Below are positions 6,110 through 6,114 of a DNA stretch of 6,114 nt, in pieces. Within the stretch, counting starts at the first letter, position 1. Every line of letters starts with the position of its first letter. The position numbers were made by a program, and so were the translations under genes. This DNA is from Campylobacterales bacterium (GTDB lineage: Bacteria > Campylobacterota > Campylobacteria > Campylobacterales > QNZT01): NCBI GenBank assembly GCA_015663225.1, contig DQSO01000009.1, forward strand, positions 1-6,114. Direction: 5' to 3'. The notes under the pieces were generated by a model, which was not told the origin of the DNA, did not search any database, and saw only the letters and a program-made list of their open reading frames with translations.

Positions 6110-6114
6110 TTCCC

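Overview
The window is a low-GC stretch, roughly 30% by eye, with five plus-strand genes that are almost back to back. Protein similarity recognised by reading, mainly the FlgS-type histidine kinase and the short DUF234-type protein, points to a Campylobacterota bacterium of the Sulfurimonas/Sulfurospirillum/Arcobacter kind. I cannot fix the genus without a search. No tRNA, rRNA, CRISPR array, transposase or phage gene is visible, and coding fills the window up to position 5945.

Layout: (1) 1-2022 is the 3' part of a long signalling phosphodiesterase: the C-terminal half of a metallo-beta-lactamase-fold domain, then GAF, then HD-GYP. Its start lies left of the window. (2) 2035-2910 is a stand-alone DUF234-type protein with a PD-(D/E)XK nuclease-like C-terminus and no ATPase domain. 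(3) 2903-3874 is a soluble PAS histidine kinase that closely resembles FlgS, the kinase of the FlgS/FlgR sigma-54 flagellar system. (4) 3871-4803 is ferrochelatase HemH. (5) 4800-5945 is a polytopic NnrS-family membrane protein. The junctions are a 12-nt gap, then overlaps of 8, 4 and 4 nt, which is strong evidence for one operon. HemH and NnrS both start with TTG inside a TTGA stop/start overlap. Each of the last three genes has a Shine-Dalgarno sequence exactly 7 nt before its start.

The operon seems to join two themes. One is motility and second-messenger control (HD-GYP phosphodiesterase plus FlgS). The other is heme supply and NO/heme-related membrane function (HemH plus NnrS). The DUF234-type protein is the least understood member. 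Whether the themes are linked functionally or only by genome compaction cannot be decided from sequence.

The last 169 bases (5946-6114) are AT-rich and hold no convincing gene. They contain an 11-bp inverted repeat (6058-6109) enclosing a perfect 12-bp palindrome. On the minus strand there is a short hairpin followed by nine T's, which suggests a convergent gene ending at or just beyond the right edge. I see no clear sign of a wholly new system. The best candidates for follow-up are the ATPase-less DUF234 protein and the unusual operon company of FlgS.
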